From assembly GCA_905214305.1 (NCBI GenBank), contig CAJMLK010000027.1, forward strand, positions 1-35,365: a stretch of DNA of 35,365 nt. Reading direction: 5' to 3'. Source of the DNA: an uncultured bacterium. Lineage in GTDB: Bacteria > Desulfobacterota > Desulfovibrionia > Desulfovibrionales > Desulfovibrionaceae. The notes below the pieces were generated by a model. It was not told the origin of the DNA, did no database searches, and saw nothing but the letters and a program-made list of their open reading frames with translations. A program made the translations under genes and the position numbers. Positions 16,191 to 24,475 of this stretch are shown here, piece after piece (within the stretch, counting starts at the first letter, position 1; the number at the start of each line of letters is the position of its first letter).

Positions 16191-16468
16191 CGTTCACCTT
16201 CCAGACAACAGATTTAAAGCATAGCATGCCCTTGGCGGGCACAGCACGCCCGGAGCCTTGCAGGCCGGGGCAGGGCGAACGCCCACGGCGGCGGAATGAT
16301 ACGCGGAACACGGCGGCCGCGTCCAGTCGAAGGAAAGGGCCGATGCCACTTCCCGATAAAAAACACAATTCAGGCATGCCGGACACTGCCGGTTCATGGG
16401 CAAAAGCCCCTGAGCCGGCCTCTTTCAGGCCAGCTCACGGGCCGCACATGCCAAAAAAACCTGGGCTG

Positions 16469-16804
16469 CTACTTGCTGTCGCCCTTGCTGGGCACAAGGC
16501 CGCCAATGGCGCCGCGCGTGACGCGCAGCTTGGCTTCGCCGCATTCGAGAAGCACCTGCTCGTCGTCGATTTCAAGAATGCGCCCGATAAGTCCGCTCGA
16601 AGTGAGAACGTGATCGCCACGCTTCAGTTCAGAAAGCATGAGCTTGTGAGCCTTGGCCCTCTTCTGCTGCGGACGGATAAGCAGAAACCAGAAGATGACG
16701 AACATCACGATGAGGGGAAGGAACTGCATCAGCATGTCGGCGCCGCCGGCGGGGGCGCCTCCGGCCTGGGGCGTACCCATGGCGTAGGCTACGGATTCGA
16801 ACAA
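16469..16804 (-). CDS. yajC: YajC preprotein translocase subunit
   Basis: This 111-residue protein has one membrane helix (about residues 26-43), then the family motif FLLIRPQQKRAKAHKLML and the KRGDHVLTSSGLIGRI segment typical of YajC, the small partner of SecDF. The start is a TTG codon (16802-16804): GGAGG lies six bases before it, and the next in-frame ATG would remove the N-terminal residues. The 11-residue AGGAPAGG stretch before the helix is a common YajC feature. It is the first gene of the yajC-secD-secF set. Confidence 0.93.
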   Translation of the reverse strand: MFESVAYAMGTPQAGGAPAGGADMLMQFLPLIVMFVIFWFLLIRPQQKRAKAHKLMLSELKRGDHVLTSSGLIGRILEIDDEQVLLECGEAKLRVTRGAIGGLVPSKGDSK

Positions 16805-17165
16805 AACGCACCTCCAAAGGTGTGGCTAAGTCATATGCCAGAGAACTTCACGCACACCGGGGGCGGCCCCCAAAGCCGTCCTTGTGCCGGTTTGCGCACA
16901 ATACCAGCGAATTTCTATATACGCTGGCGCTCAATCTTGCAAGCCTTTCCGCCGCGTCAGACGCGGTAAAACGGCCTGCAGCCACAAGATGTCTTTCCAC
17001 ATGCGCATAAGCGTCCGCAAGACAAGGGCAAAAGCCCCGGCACAGCGTGGTTCCGCCAATGCGCCGCCATGACGGACAGCGCGCCACAGCGGCATCCCTG
17101 CCGCTTGCATCCCGCCGCCGGGGAGGCTACAGAATATTTTTCGCAAACGCCGCACAGGAGTTGCC
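16805..17165. other. Intergenic region between divergent yajC and the amidohydrolase gene
   Basis: These 361 bases contain the yajC promoter and the ribosome-binding sites of both divergent genes. I see no reading frame with protein-like composition and no RNA gene. Confidence 0.5.
16914..16942 (-). promoter_or_regulatory. yajC-secD-secF promoter
   Basis: On the complement TTGCAA is followed after 17 bases by TATAGA. Transcription would start about 100 bases before yajC. Confidence 0.6.
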
Positions 17166-18488
17166 ATGCGCCCCTGCCAGACACTTGTTTATGCAGACCT
17201 TGTGGTCACTCAGGACAAAGAACGACGCATCCTTGAAAACGCCGGCATGGCCGTTGTGGACGGCCTTGTGGCTGACCTTGGCCCGCGCCACGAAATAGCC
17301 GCCCGCTGGCAGGCGCTGCACGAGGTCGATTGCGGGCGCTGCCTGCTGCTGCCGGGCCTTATAAACGCGCACACCCATTCGGCCATGACCTTTTTGCGCG
17401 GCCTTGCTGACGACATGCCCCTTATGGACTGGCTCAACAAGCGCATCTTTCCTGTGGAGCAAAAACTCACGCCCGAAATCGTGCGCCTTGGCAGCCTCAT
17501 GGGCTATGCGGAAATGCTGCGCACCGGCACAACGTCCTGTGTGGACATGTATATCTTTGAAAAAGAGGCCATGACCGCTGCCGATGAGGCCGGTTTGCGC
17601 TGCCTTGGCGGCGAGGTGGTTTTCGCCTTTCCGTCCGCCGCCTTTGCCGGACCAGAGGCAGCCCTTGAAGAAACCCGCGCTCTGGCGCAGCAATACGCGG
17701 CTCACCCCAGACTGGGCATCGCAGTCAATCCGCACAGCGTCTACACCACCACGCCGGAAATACTCGCCGCCTGCCGCGATCTGGCCCACGAACTGGCCCT
17801 GCCGCTTCACATGCATCTGGCCGAAACCGCCGAGGAAACGCAGATCTGCCTCCATGCCCACGGCAAAAGGCCCGTGGACTACAGCCGCAGCCTTGGCCTG
17901 CTGGACGGTCCCTGCACGCTGGCCCACGTCGTGGACGTTACCCCGGACGAACTGGACAGTCTTGCCGAAAGCGGCGCTGTGGCGGCCCACAATGTTTCCT
18001 CTAATATGAAGCTTGCCTCCGGCGCTTCTCCCGTGCCTGCCATGCTTGAACGGGGCATGTCTGTCGCTCTGGGAACCGACGGCGCCGCCAGCAACAACCG
18101 CCTTAACATGTTTACCGAAATGGGCCGTGCCGCCCTGCTGCACAAGCTGACCGGTATGGACCCTACGCTTCTGCCTGCCCAGACCGTGCTGGATATGGCG
18201 ACCCTGGGCGGGGCGGCCGCCATGCACGACAGCCGACTGGGCAGTCTGGCCGTGGGCAAAGCCGCTGACTGCGTGGCTCTGGACCTCACGACCCCCAACA
18301 TGCAGCCCCTGTACAATCCTGTTTCGCACCTTGTTTACGCTGCCACCGGCATGGAAAATCGCATGACCATGATCGCCGGAGAAATTGTTTATGCGGATGG
18401 AAAATTTACCCGCTTTGACTATGACGCCCTGTGCCGTGAAATGACGTCCATCCGCGATTTTGTACGGCGTCAGGCCGGTCTGGCCTGA
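17166..18488 (+). CDS. mtaD: 5-methylthioadenosine/S-adenosylhomocysteine deaminase-type amidohydrolase
   Basis: This 440-residue metal-dependent hydrolase belongs to the MtaD/TrzA/AtzB group. The metal ligands are H69 and H71 in NAHTHSAM, the later HLAET histidine (H217) with its E220, and D305 in GTDGAASNN; VAAHNVSSNMKLASG lies between them. MtaD-type enzymes deaminate methylthioadenosine, S-adenosylhomocysteine or adenosine, so the likely role is recycling of the by-products of SAM use. Other amidohydrolases (guanine, chlorohydrolase types) share these motifs, so the substrate is inferred from overall similarity. AGGAG precedes the ATG. It is apparently monocistronic and divergent from yajC. 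Confidence 0.88.
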   Translation: MRPCQTLVYADLVVTQDKERRILENAGMAVVDGLVADLGPRHEIAARWQALHEVDCGRCLLLPGLINAHTHSAMTFLRGLADDMPLMDWLNKRIFPVEQKLTPEIVRLGSLMGYAEMLRTGTTSCVDMYIFEKEAMTAADEAGLRCLGGEVVFAFPSAAFAGPEAALEETRALAQQYAAHPRLGIAVNPHSVYTTTPEILAACRDLAHELALPLHMHLAETAEETQICLHAHGKRPVDYSRSLGLLDGPCTLAHVVDVTPDELDSLAESGAVAAHNVSSNMKLASGASPVPAMLERGMSVALGTDGAASNNRLNMFTEMGRAALLHKLTGMDPTLLPAQTVLDMATLGGAAAMHDSRLGSLAVGKAADCVALDLTTPNMQPLYNPVSHLVYAATGMENRMTMIAGEIVYADGKFTRFDYDALCREMTSIRDFVRRQAGLA

Positions 18489-18584
18489 CGGGCCGCCGGA
18501 GCAAAAGGGCTGCTTTTCCGGCATGGTGACAAGGATCGCATCCGCACCGGCCGCCGCAGCCGGGAAATTCTCGCCTCGCGCCCC

Positions 18585-18612
18585 TTGACAGCGGCTTGCG
18601 TTCGGCTATATT
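18585..18612 (+). promoter_or_regulatory. Promoter of the PxxKW protein gene
   Basis: TTGACA (perfect) and TATATT are separated by 16 bases; the leader to the ATG is about 70 bases. This is among the strongest promoters in the window, in keeping with high expression of the small protein. Confidence 0.75.
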
Positions 18613-18686
18613 TCTCCATTCCGAACCGGCGGCCCAGTGCCGCCGCTATTTCGCAATACGGCGCTTCGGCGCATGGAGGTTTTGCT

Positions 18687-18950
18687 ATGACCGCTCTGGA
18701 AAACGCCACCAAGACCGACGAAGGTGTGGTAATCAACGGCTTTGTTCTTGCCCCGGTGGTGGAACAGTGTGCTGGCTGTGAACGCGTGCGCGAATTTGAA
18801 GACGAGCAGTTCTGCTCCAGCTACCCTGTTCCCGCCAAAAAGTGGGTCGGCGGTCGCTGCAATTTCGCCACTCACATCAAGGCCCAGTCCGCTTCCGGCT
18901 CCAAGGTCAACCCCCTGAAGGCGTCCAAGCGCGCTGCCAAGGGCCGTTAG
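18687..18950 (+). CDS. PxxKW family cysteine-rich protein
   Basis: This 87-residue protein has four cysteines in the pattern CAGCER (about residues 30-35), EQFCSSYPVP and GGRCNFATH, and the PAKKW sequence that names the PxxKW family, known mainly from Desulfovibrio and relatives. Its C-terminus is lysine-rich. The cysteines suggest a metal site, probably zinc or an Fe-S centre, but the function is not known. GGAGG precedes the ATG, and the longer frame upstream overlaps the promoter and is rejected. Its TAG stop overlaps the start of an AGAGCA hairpin. Confidence 0.88.
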   Translation: MTALENATKTDEGVVINGFVLAPVVEQCAGCERVREFEDEQFCSSYPVPAKKWVGGRCNFATHIKAQSASGSKVNPLKASKRAAKGR

Positions 18951-18975
18951 AGCACTTTCACCCTGAAATTGCTCT
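18949..18975. repeat. AGAGCA-type short hairpin repeat
   Basis: AGAGCACTTTCA-CCC-TGAAATTGCTCT is a 12-bp stem with one mismatch. It belongs to the same family as 33402-33429 and 33648-33674 and resembles the first hairpin of the 128-bp element. It may double as a terminator for the preceding gene. Confidence 0.75.
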
Positions 18976-19679
18976 GGCGGATGCGGGAGCAAACGCCCGC
19001 CGCGCAGGCGCAGTGTATCTGCGCGGTTTAACGCTGGCGCGGGCGTTCTGGAAGCATTGCGAACAGATATTCTCAATGCGAAAATGCTCTGGCCTTGCTC
19101 TGGCCTTGCTCTGGCCACTGCGCACGCAGCGTCCGCCACCAGGGGCAAACGCAGCCCGTCTGACGGGTACGCGCCGCAGCAAGCGCCCCGCAGTATTGAA
19201 AAGCGTCTTTTCAATGCCTGAAGCGCGCACGCTGGATGTGAAAGAACGATGTCGGATTTTCGGCTTTTGTTCCGCTGCGAGTCAAATCGCGCGGCACAGG
19301 CCGTTTTTCCGTTTCTTCAGCCGTGCGCCTGCCGCATCCGGGCCAGGATTCCCCAAGGGGCTGCGCAAGCAGCCTCTTGGTTTTTCTTTTCTGCGCCGCA
19401 ACGACATGCCGCAACGCATATCGCAGCGAACATGCCGCAACAACATGCCGCTGCCTGCGTGTGGAATACGCAGGCACAGGCGCACGCCGCCGTGGCTGCT
19501 GCCACTGCCGCCCTCCGTTGACATCACGGGCAGAGGCGGGAACAGAAAACAGCGCTTTGGGCACGCTGCACAAAGCGCTCTTGGCAGAACAGTTCACAGC
19601 AGCGCAGGACAGTGCGGCACACCCATGAAAAATATTGCGGCAGTGCCGATTCAGTGCGAAACTGGGCAAGAGGAAAAAC
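18951..19679. other. Non-coding region rich in small repeats
   Basis: No gene is evident in these 729 bases: the open frames on both strands give arginine-, alanine- and cysteine-rich translations without domains. The region holds the AGAGCA hairpin, a nested hairpin around 19050-19094 (GCATTG...CAATGC and AGCATT...AATGCT), an 11-bp tandem repeat TTGCTCTGGCC (about 19085-19119), a hairpin ATTGAAAAG-CGT-CTTTTCAAT near 19195-19215, and repeated ACATGCCGCAAC words near 19405-19450. Confidence 0.55.
19195..19215. repeat. Hairpin ATTGAAAAG/CTTTTCAAT
   Basis: A 9-bp perfect stem with a CGT loop in non-coding DNA about 470 bases before the M20 peptidase gene. Its role is unknown; it could be a weak terminator. 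Confidence 0.5.
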
Positions 19680-20921
19680 ATGCATAAGGATATGGACGCC
19701 CTTTTACACGGCCTCGCCCGGCGCGAAGACCGTGTGGTGACGCTGCAAAGCGCGCTGACGGCCTGCCCGGCCCTTGGCCCGGACAACGGCGGTGATGGCG
19801 AACAGGCCAAGGCCGCCCTTATTGTCGACTGGCTCAGGGCATGCGGCATAAGCGACCTTGTGCATGTCAACGCTCCTGACCATCGTGTGTCCTCCGGTAC
19901 GCGGCCCAACCTGGTGGCCCGCATTCCGGGCAGGACAAGGCGCACCCTCTGGCTTTTCGGTCATATGGACGTTGTTCCCCCCGGCGATCTTTCTGCGTGG
20001 CAGTCCGACCCGTGGCAGGTACGGCGCGAGGGCGACATGCTCTATGGCCGTGGCGTTGAAGACAACCAGCAGGCCATGACGAGCATGCTGCTGCTGGCCG
20101 AAGAGCTGCACCGGCTGGGCATTACCCCGGAGCTGAGCCTTGGCCTTGTTTTCATGGCCGATGAAGAAACGGGCAGCGCCTGCGGGCTGGAGCATATTCT
20201 TACGGTCAGGCCCGAACTTTTCGACAAGGACGACCTGTACATCGTGCCAGATGCCGGTTCGTGCCGGGGCGATGTCATCGAAGTGGCTGAAAAGGGCCAG
20301 CTCTGGCTCAAAATCCGCACCATTGGCGAGCAATGCCACGCCTCGACCCCCCACAGGGGGCGCAACGCCTTTCTGGCCGGTGCGGACATGGCCCTTGCCT
20401 GCCACCACGGCCTGCATGCCGCCTTTGGGCATACCGACCCTCTTTTCAATCCCCCCGCGTCCACCTTTGTGCCCGGCAAGCACGAGGCCAACGTGCCCAA
20501 CATCAATACCGTACCCGGCAATGATGTTTTTTATGTGGACTGCCGCCTTTTGCCGCAGGTGGACCCGCAGGCTGTGCTGGACAAGACCCGTGCTCTGGCG
20601 GACGAAGTGGAAAAACGCCACGGCGTGCGCGTGGAAATCAGCGTGGTGCAGCAGCAGGCCGCTTCGGGCGTTGCTGAAGGCAGTCCGGTTGTGGCGGCCC
20701 TCAAGGCTGCCGTGGCCCGGGTCTACGGGGTTGAAGGCAAAGCAGTGGGCATCGGCGGGGCCACAGTGGCGGCGCAGCTGCGACAGCGCGATCTTGCCGC
20801 CGCCGTGTGGAGCTGCGTTGAAAATACCTGCCACCAGCCCAACGAGCGTTCGTCCATCACCGCCGCCATTAAAGACGCCCAGGTGTTCACCCACATACTC
20901 ATGAATTCCGCCAATGTCTGA
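19680..20921 (+). CDS. M20 family metallopeptidase/deacylase
   Basis: This 413-residue protein is an M20 (ArgE/DapE/CPG2) di-zinc hydrolase. The metal ligands and catalytic residues are in place: FGHMDVVPPG (histidine and first aspartate), YGRGVEDNQQ (bridging aspartate), ADEETGS (catalytic glutamate and ligand glutamate), PDAGS and the late ENTCHQPNE histidine. The family hydrolyses amide bonds of N-acyl amino acids or dipeptides; the substrate here is unknown. It resembles the YgeY/selenium-metabolism-like and peptidase branches about equally. GAGG precedes the ATG. Its end overlaps the mnmG start by 8 bases, so the two are translationally coupled. Confidence 0.9.
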   Translation: MHKDMDALLHGLARREDRVVTLQSALTACPALGPDNGGDGEQAKAALIVDWLRACGISDLVHVNAPDHRVSSGTRPNLVARIPGRTRRTLWLFGHMDVVPPGDLSAWQSDPWQVRREGDMLYGRGVEDNQQAMTSMLLLAEELHRLGITPELSLGLVFMADEETGSACGLEHILTVRPELFDKDDLYIVPDAGSCRGDVIEVAEKGQLWLKIRTIGEQCHASTPHRGRNAFLAGADMALACHHGLHAAFGHTDPLFNPPASTFVPGKHEANVPNINTVPGNDVFYVDCRLLPQVDPQAVLDKTRALADEVEKRHGVRVEISVVQQQAASGVAEGSPVVAALKAAVARVYGVEGKAVGIGGATVAAQLRQRDLAAAVWSCVENTCHQPNERSSITAAIKDAQVFTHILMNSANV

Positions 20922-22956
20922 TTCCTACACCAACACAGGTACATTTGACTGCATCGTGGCCGGGGGCGGCCATGCCGGCTGCGAAGCCGCCGTGGCTCTG
21001 GCCCGTCTGGGGCACAACGTCCTGCTTATCAGCGGCAACCTTGACCGCCTGGGCTATCTTTCCTGCAATCCGGCCATCGGCGGCCTTGCCAAGGGCCACA
21101 TGGCGCGCGAAATAGACGCTCTGGGCGGCATGATGGGCCTGTGGGCCGACGCGGCGGGCATCCAGTTTCGCATGCTGAACATGAGCAAAGGCCCGGCCGT
21201 GCGGGCTACCCGCGCACAGATGGACCGTCTGGCCTACCAGCGCGTGGTACAGCAGACGCTCTATTCCACGCCCGGCCTGCGCATCTGGCAGGACTCGGTC
21301 ATTGAAGTCACTGCGGGCGACAGCCGCGCCACAGGCGTGCGCACGGCGCAGGGCCTTGAGTTTTCGGCCCGGCATGTGCTGCTGACCACAGGAACATTCC
21401 TCGACGGCCGCATTCACATGGGGCTGACCAGCATTCCCGGCGGCCGCCTTGGCGACGCGCCCGCTCTGGGGCTTTCCGACAGCCTGCGCTCGCTGGGCTT
21501 TGAGCTGGGCCGCCTGAAAACAGGCACAACCCCGCGCCTGCTGAAGTCCTCTATCAATTATGCCGTGCTGGAAGAGCAAAAAGGGGACGATCCGGCCCCG
21601 GCCTTCAGCTTTCACGGCCCCGGCCCGGTATTGCCGCAGGTGGCGTGCCATGTGACCTGGACAAACGATCATGTCCACGAACTGATTCGTGGCGGCTTTG
21701 ACCGTTCCCCCATGTTCACGGGCGTCATCAAGGGAACGGGCGCGCGCTATTGCCCGTCCATTGAAGACAAGGTGGCCCGCTTTCCCGACCGGGAACGGCA
21801 TCAGATTTTCCTTGAACCAGAAGGACTGGACAGCGCCGAAGTCTACGCCAACGGCATTTCCACCAGCCTGCCGCTGGACGTGCAGCTTGCCATGATCCAC
21901 GCTGTGCCCGGCCTTGAAAACGCCGTCATGCTGCGCCCGGGCTATGCCATTGAATATGATTTTTCCGACCCCGTGCAGCTTATGCCCACCCTTGAAAGCA
22001 AGGCCGTTGACGGACTGTGGCTGGCCGGGCAGATCAACGGCACGTCCGGCTACGAAGAAGCGGCGGCCCAGGGCCTGTGGGCGGCACTGAACATTTCCTG
22101 CCGCCTGCGTGAGATGCCGCCTTTTCTGCTGGGCCGTGACGAGGCATATATGGCTGTTCTGGTGGACGATCTGGTCACCTCGGGAACGCAGGAGCCGTAC
22201 CGGATGTTTACCTCGCGCGCCGAACACCGCCTCCTGCTGCGCGAAGACAATGCCGACACGCGCCTGACACCCCGCGGGCGGCAACTGGGTCTGGTGGGTG
22301 ATGCCCAGTGGGCCGCGTTCTGCCGCAAACAGGACGCCGCAAGCCGCCTGCGCTCAAGCCTTGAACAACGCCGCATTCCTGCCGTAAAGCGCGACTCTTC
22401 GGGCAGTGCGGGCCAAACAGCCATGCCGGTTACGGACGCGGCCGAAACGACGGGAAGACTGGCTGCGGGCGGGCCTGAACATGAAAGAAATGCCGCGTCG
22501 GCGCGTCCGTCCGGCGCAGACAGAACCTCTACCGCAGACCTGCCCGCCGGGCGCACGCTGGCCGAGGCCCTGCGCAGGCCCGAGCTGGACTTGGCCGCCC
22601 TTGCGGCACTTCTGCACGCCTGCGCCTGCGAAGAAACCACGGCCGTGGCAGAATTTCTTGAGCATGAAATGGCGCTGGCCGGAACTGACGCGTGTGAAAG
22701 CGTGCAGACAGAAATCAAGTACGCAGGATATCTGACCCGCCAGCGCGAACTGGTCGCGCGTGCGGCAAAGCTTGAGTCCACAGCCTTGCCCCCGGATTTG
22801 GATTATGCCACAGTAGCGGGGTTATCTCGTGAAGTGACGGAAAAACTCGACCGGGTCAGGCCCCTGAGCCTTGGACAAGCCGGGCGCATCTCGGGAGTAA
22901 CCCCGGCGGCTGTAGCCTGTCTGGAGATACATTTACACAAGCTGGGGCTGCTTTGA
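20914..22956 (+). CDS. mnmG: tRNA uridine-5-carboxymethylaminomethyl modification enzyme MnmG
   Basis: This 680-residue FAD protein works with MnmE to place cmnm/nm groups on the wobble uridine of several tRNAs. It opens with the FAD motif VAGGGHAGCEAA (about residues 15-26), has the conserved LSCNPAIGGLAKGH (about 50-63), GRLKTGTTPRL and the GLWLAGQINGTSGYEEAAAQG signature (about 369-389), then EYRMFTSRAEHRLLLREDNAD-like sequence and the C-terminal helical tRNA-binding domain. It is about 50 residues longer than usual owing to a low-complexity, alanine/serine-rich insert at about 490-545, between the FAD and C-terminal domains. It overlaps the upstream M20 gene. Confidence 0.96.
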   Translation: MSDSYTNTGTFDCIVAGGGHAGCEAAVALARLGHNVLLISGNLDRLGYLSCNPAIGGLAKGHMAREIDALGGMMGLWADAAGIQFRMLNMSKGPAVRATRAQMDRLAYQRVVQQTLYSTPGLRIWQDSVIEVTAGDSRATGVRTAQGLEFSARHVLLTTGTFLDGRIHMGLTSIPGGRLGDAPALGLSDSLRSLGFELGRLKTGTTPRLLKSSINYAVLEEQKGDDPAPAFSFHGPGPVLPQVACHVTWTNDHVHELIRGGFDRSPMFTGVIKGTGARYCPSIEDKVARFPDRERHQIFLEPEGLDSAEVYANGISTSLPLDVQLAMIHAVPGLENAVMLRPGYAIEYDFSDPVQLMPTLESKAVDGLWLAGQINGTSGYEEAAAQGLWAALNISCRLREMPPFLLGRDEAYMAVLVDDLVTSGTQEPYRMFTSRAEHRLLLREDNADTRLTPRGRQLGLVGDAQWAAFCRKQDAASRLRSSLEQRRIPAVKRDSSGSAGQTAMPVTDAAETTGRLAAGGPEHERNAASARPSGADRTSTADLPAGRTLAEALRRPELDLAALAALLHACACEETTAVAEFLEHEMALAGTDACESVQTEIKYAGYLTRQRELVARAAKLESTALPPDLDYATVAGLSREVTEKLDRVRPLSLGQAGRISGVTPAAVACLEIHLHKLGLL

Positions 22957-23064
22957 TGCCGACAGGCGCAACGCAGACTTCAGTCCGCAATATTTTCTTC
23001 CTCCGGCCGGGCCGATGGAGCTTCAAGGCTCCGCGCGGCGCAGCGGAACATACTCGGTGAGTTT

Positions 23065-23998
23065 ATGACTGGCAAACAACTTCTCCTGGTCATCGCCGTG
23101 GTGCTGATCATTCTCTGCACTATCGTCGTCATCGTTCAGGCTCGCGTACAGCGGCAGCGGCAGGAGGCCCGGCGCAAGTCCATCATCCGTTCACTGCTTG
23201 AAACCGCGCAGGAACAGAACGAGATATTCGATATCAACGTGCTGGACAAATCGGCGGCCCACAAGGGGCTTGCCGCCCTGTTGCAAACCGTTTCACACAC
23301 CGTGCTCGGCATGGAAATTCTGGGCTTTCTCTCGCAGGAACTCACGGGCATGTCCGTGGAGGTATATTTTCGTGCCACCCTGCCCGAAGGGCCGAGCTTT
23401 TACAAATTTCGCTCAACCATCCTGTCCATTGAATCCGGGCGTGAAAAATCGCGGTTGCATCTGGCTTCGCCCGAAGACCTTGATGCCGGGCAAAAGCGCC
23501 TTTTCATCCGCATCAAACCGCCCAAGGAAAAAGTGCGCGTAATCGGCGTGTGGGAGCTGGACCCCAACAAACCCATGCCCCGCAATACCGCCGAAATAAG
23601 CCGCCCTCTCCTGCACTACCGGAGCGGCATGGAAAAAGAGTCCATACAGGTGGAAAACATCTCGGCCACTGGCATGGCCCTGCGCTTTCCAATGGAAGAT
23701 CTTGAGGTCAAGCCGGTTGACCTGGACAAAGGTTCGCAGTTACTTTGTCTTGTCATTTACTGCATGGGGCAAGGAAGAAAAAATCGTTACCTTCTGGTGC
23801 ACCTGCAAAGTGCTCCACGCCCGTGTACACGAAGGCGCAGAACCGGCCCTCGTGCTTGGCACAGAATTTACCAACTGGGCCGTGCTGGAACAGGGCAAGT
23901 CGGACATCCACTGGTTCCACAGCCTGCAGGCGCGCGGGGTGTCGCCCATAACCCAGTGGGTCATGCATATGGACATGGAGCAGCGCAAGCTGCTCTAG
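23065..23998 (+). pseudogene. Membrane-anchored PilZ-like protein with an internal frameshift
   Basis: One membrane helix (about residues 5-26) is followed by a cytoplasmic region whose second half looks like a PilZ c-di-GMP-binding domain: VENISATGMALRF (about 193-205) fits the N/DxSxxG motif, but the RxxxR arginine motif is not clear. The frame is broken near 23766-23769. Read from 23065 the frame runs on to 24231 through arginine-rich nonsense, whereas the next frame gives a sensible continuation, GKEEKIVTFWCTCKVLHA to TQWVMHMDMEQRKLL, ending at 23998. Reading GGGG as GGG would give ...YCMGKEEKIVTFW, an uninterrupted protein of about 310 residues. This may be a sequencing error, a mutation or slippage. 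GGTGAG precedes the ATG; the gene follows mnmG. Confidence 0.75.
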
Positions 23999-24475
23999 AT
24001 ATGGAGCTGACTGGCTTTGAAATGCTTTGCACGTCAAAGTTTTCTTCAGCCGAAAAATGCGATTTTCGTCGAAATCAACGCCACGTTGTGGCGCGCTGCA
24101 CGTGCATGCAGCGGCAGAGCGTCTACACGTTCTCAAAGGTAAAATGCTCTGGCAGACCAAGGCCCGAGCCGCGCACGGCAGCACGCCCGGCACGGCAAAA
24201 ACGGCATCGCCGGATGGCCGATGCCGCGTAGCGCGGGGTCAGGCGCACCACAGAACGTGAGGGCGCGGCCACCGGGCTGCAGAACTGGATACGAGAACAG
24301 GATACGCGCATATTCGGTCAGGCCGCCCAGCATGCGGCTACGCCGCTTACAGACGTGCCGCCATTGTGCGGGCTGCGGCCACACCGCCCAGGGCGGGCGG
24401 GGCATGACGCGCGGCAAACATGGCCCACGGGCAGCATAGTGCGGCCCGGTTCCATTCCCAACCAAGGAGACTACA
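23999..24475. other. Non-coding region with hairpins and diverged repeat
   Basis: These 477 bases lie between the PilZ-like gene and the corC-like gene. About 24000-24150 has stacked hairpins: CGCCAC-GTT-GTGGCG (24079-24093) and CGCTGCA...TGCAGCG (24094-24113), and ends with AAAATGCTCTGGC like the 128-bp element. A reverse-strand CAACGTGGCGTTGATT word matches the repeat near 31629. No reading frame is convincing; the tail of the frameshifted frame up to 24231 is rejected. Confidence 0.5.

Noticed and set aside
14637..16217. Plus-strand open frame of 526 codons antisense to secD
   Set aside because: It is a shadow of secD: high GC codon bias keeps the antisense frame open, and the translation has no domain features.
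17127..18524. Minus-strand open frame of 465 codons antisense to the amidohydrolase
   Set aside because: The plus-strand protein has complete metal-binding motifs; the antisense translation has none.
19085..19119. TTGCTCTGGCC tandem repeats as a CRISPR-like array
   Set aside because: The units are only 11 bases, directly adjacent and without spacers, and no cas genes are present.
19211..19945. Minus-strand open frame of about 244 codons upstream of and into the M20 gene
   Set aside because: It overlaps the start of the well-supported M20 peptidase gene, its composition is arginine-, serine- and cysteine-rich, and no domain or ribosome-binding site is visible.
20899..22284. Minus-strand open frame of 461 codons antisense to mnmG
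   Set aside because: It is an antisense shadow of the strongly supported mnmG gene.
23999..24231. C-terminal extension of the PilZ-like frame to 24231
   Set aside because: After the GGGG run this frame is arginine- and proline-rich nonsense, while the neighbouring frame gives a plausible protein that stops at 23998.
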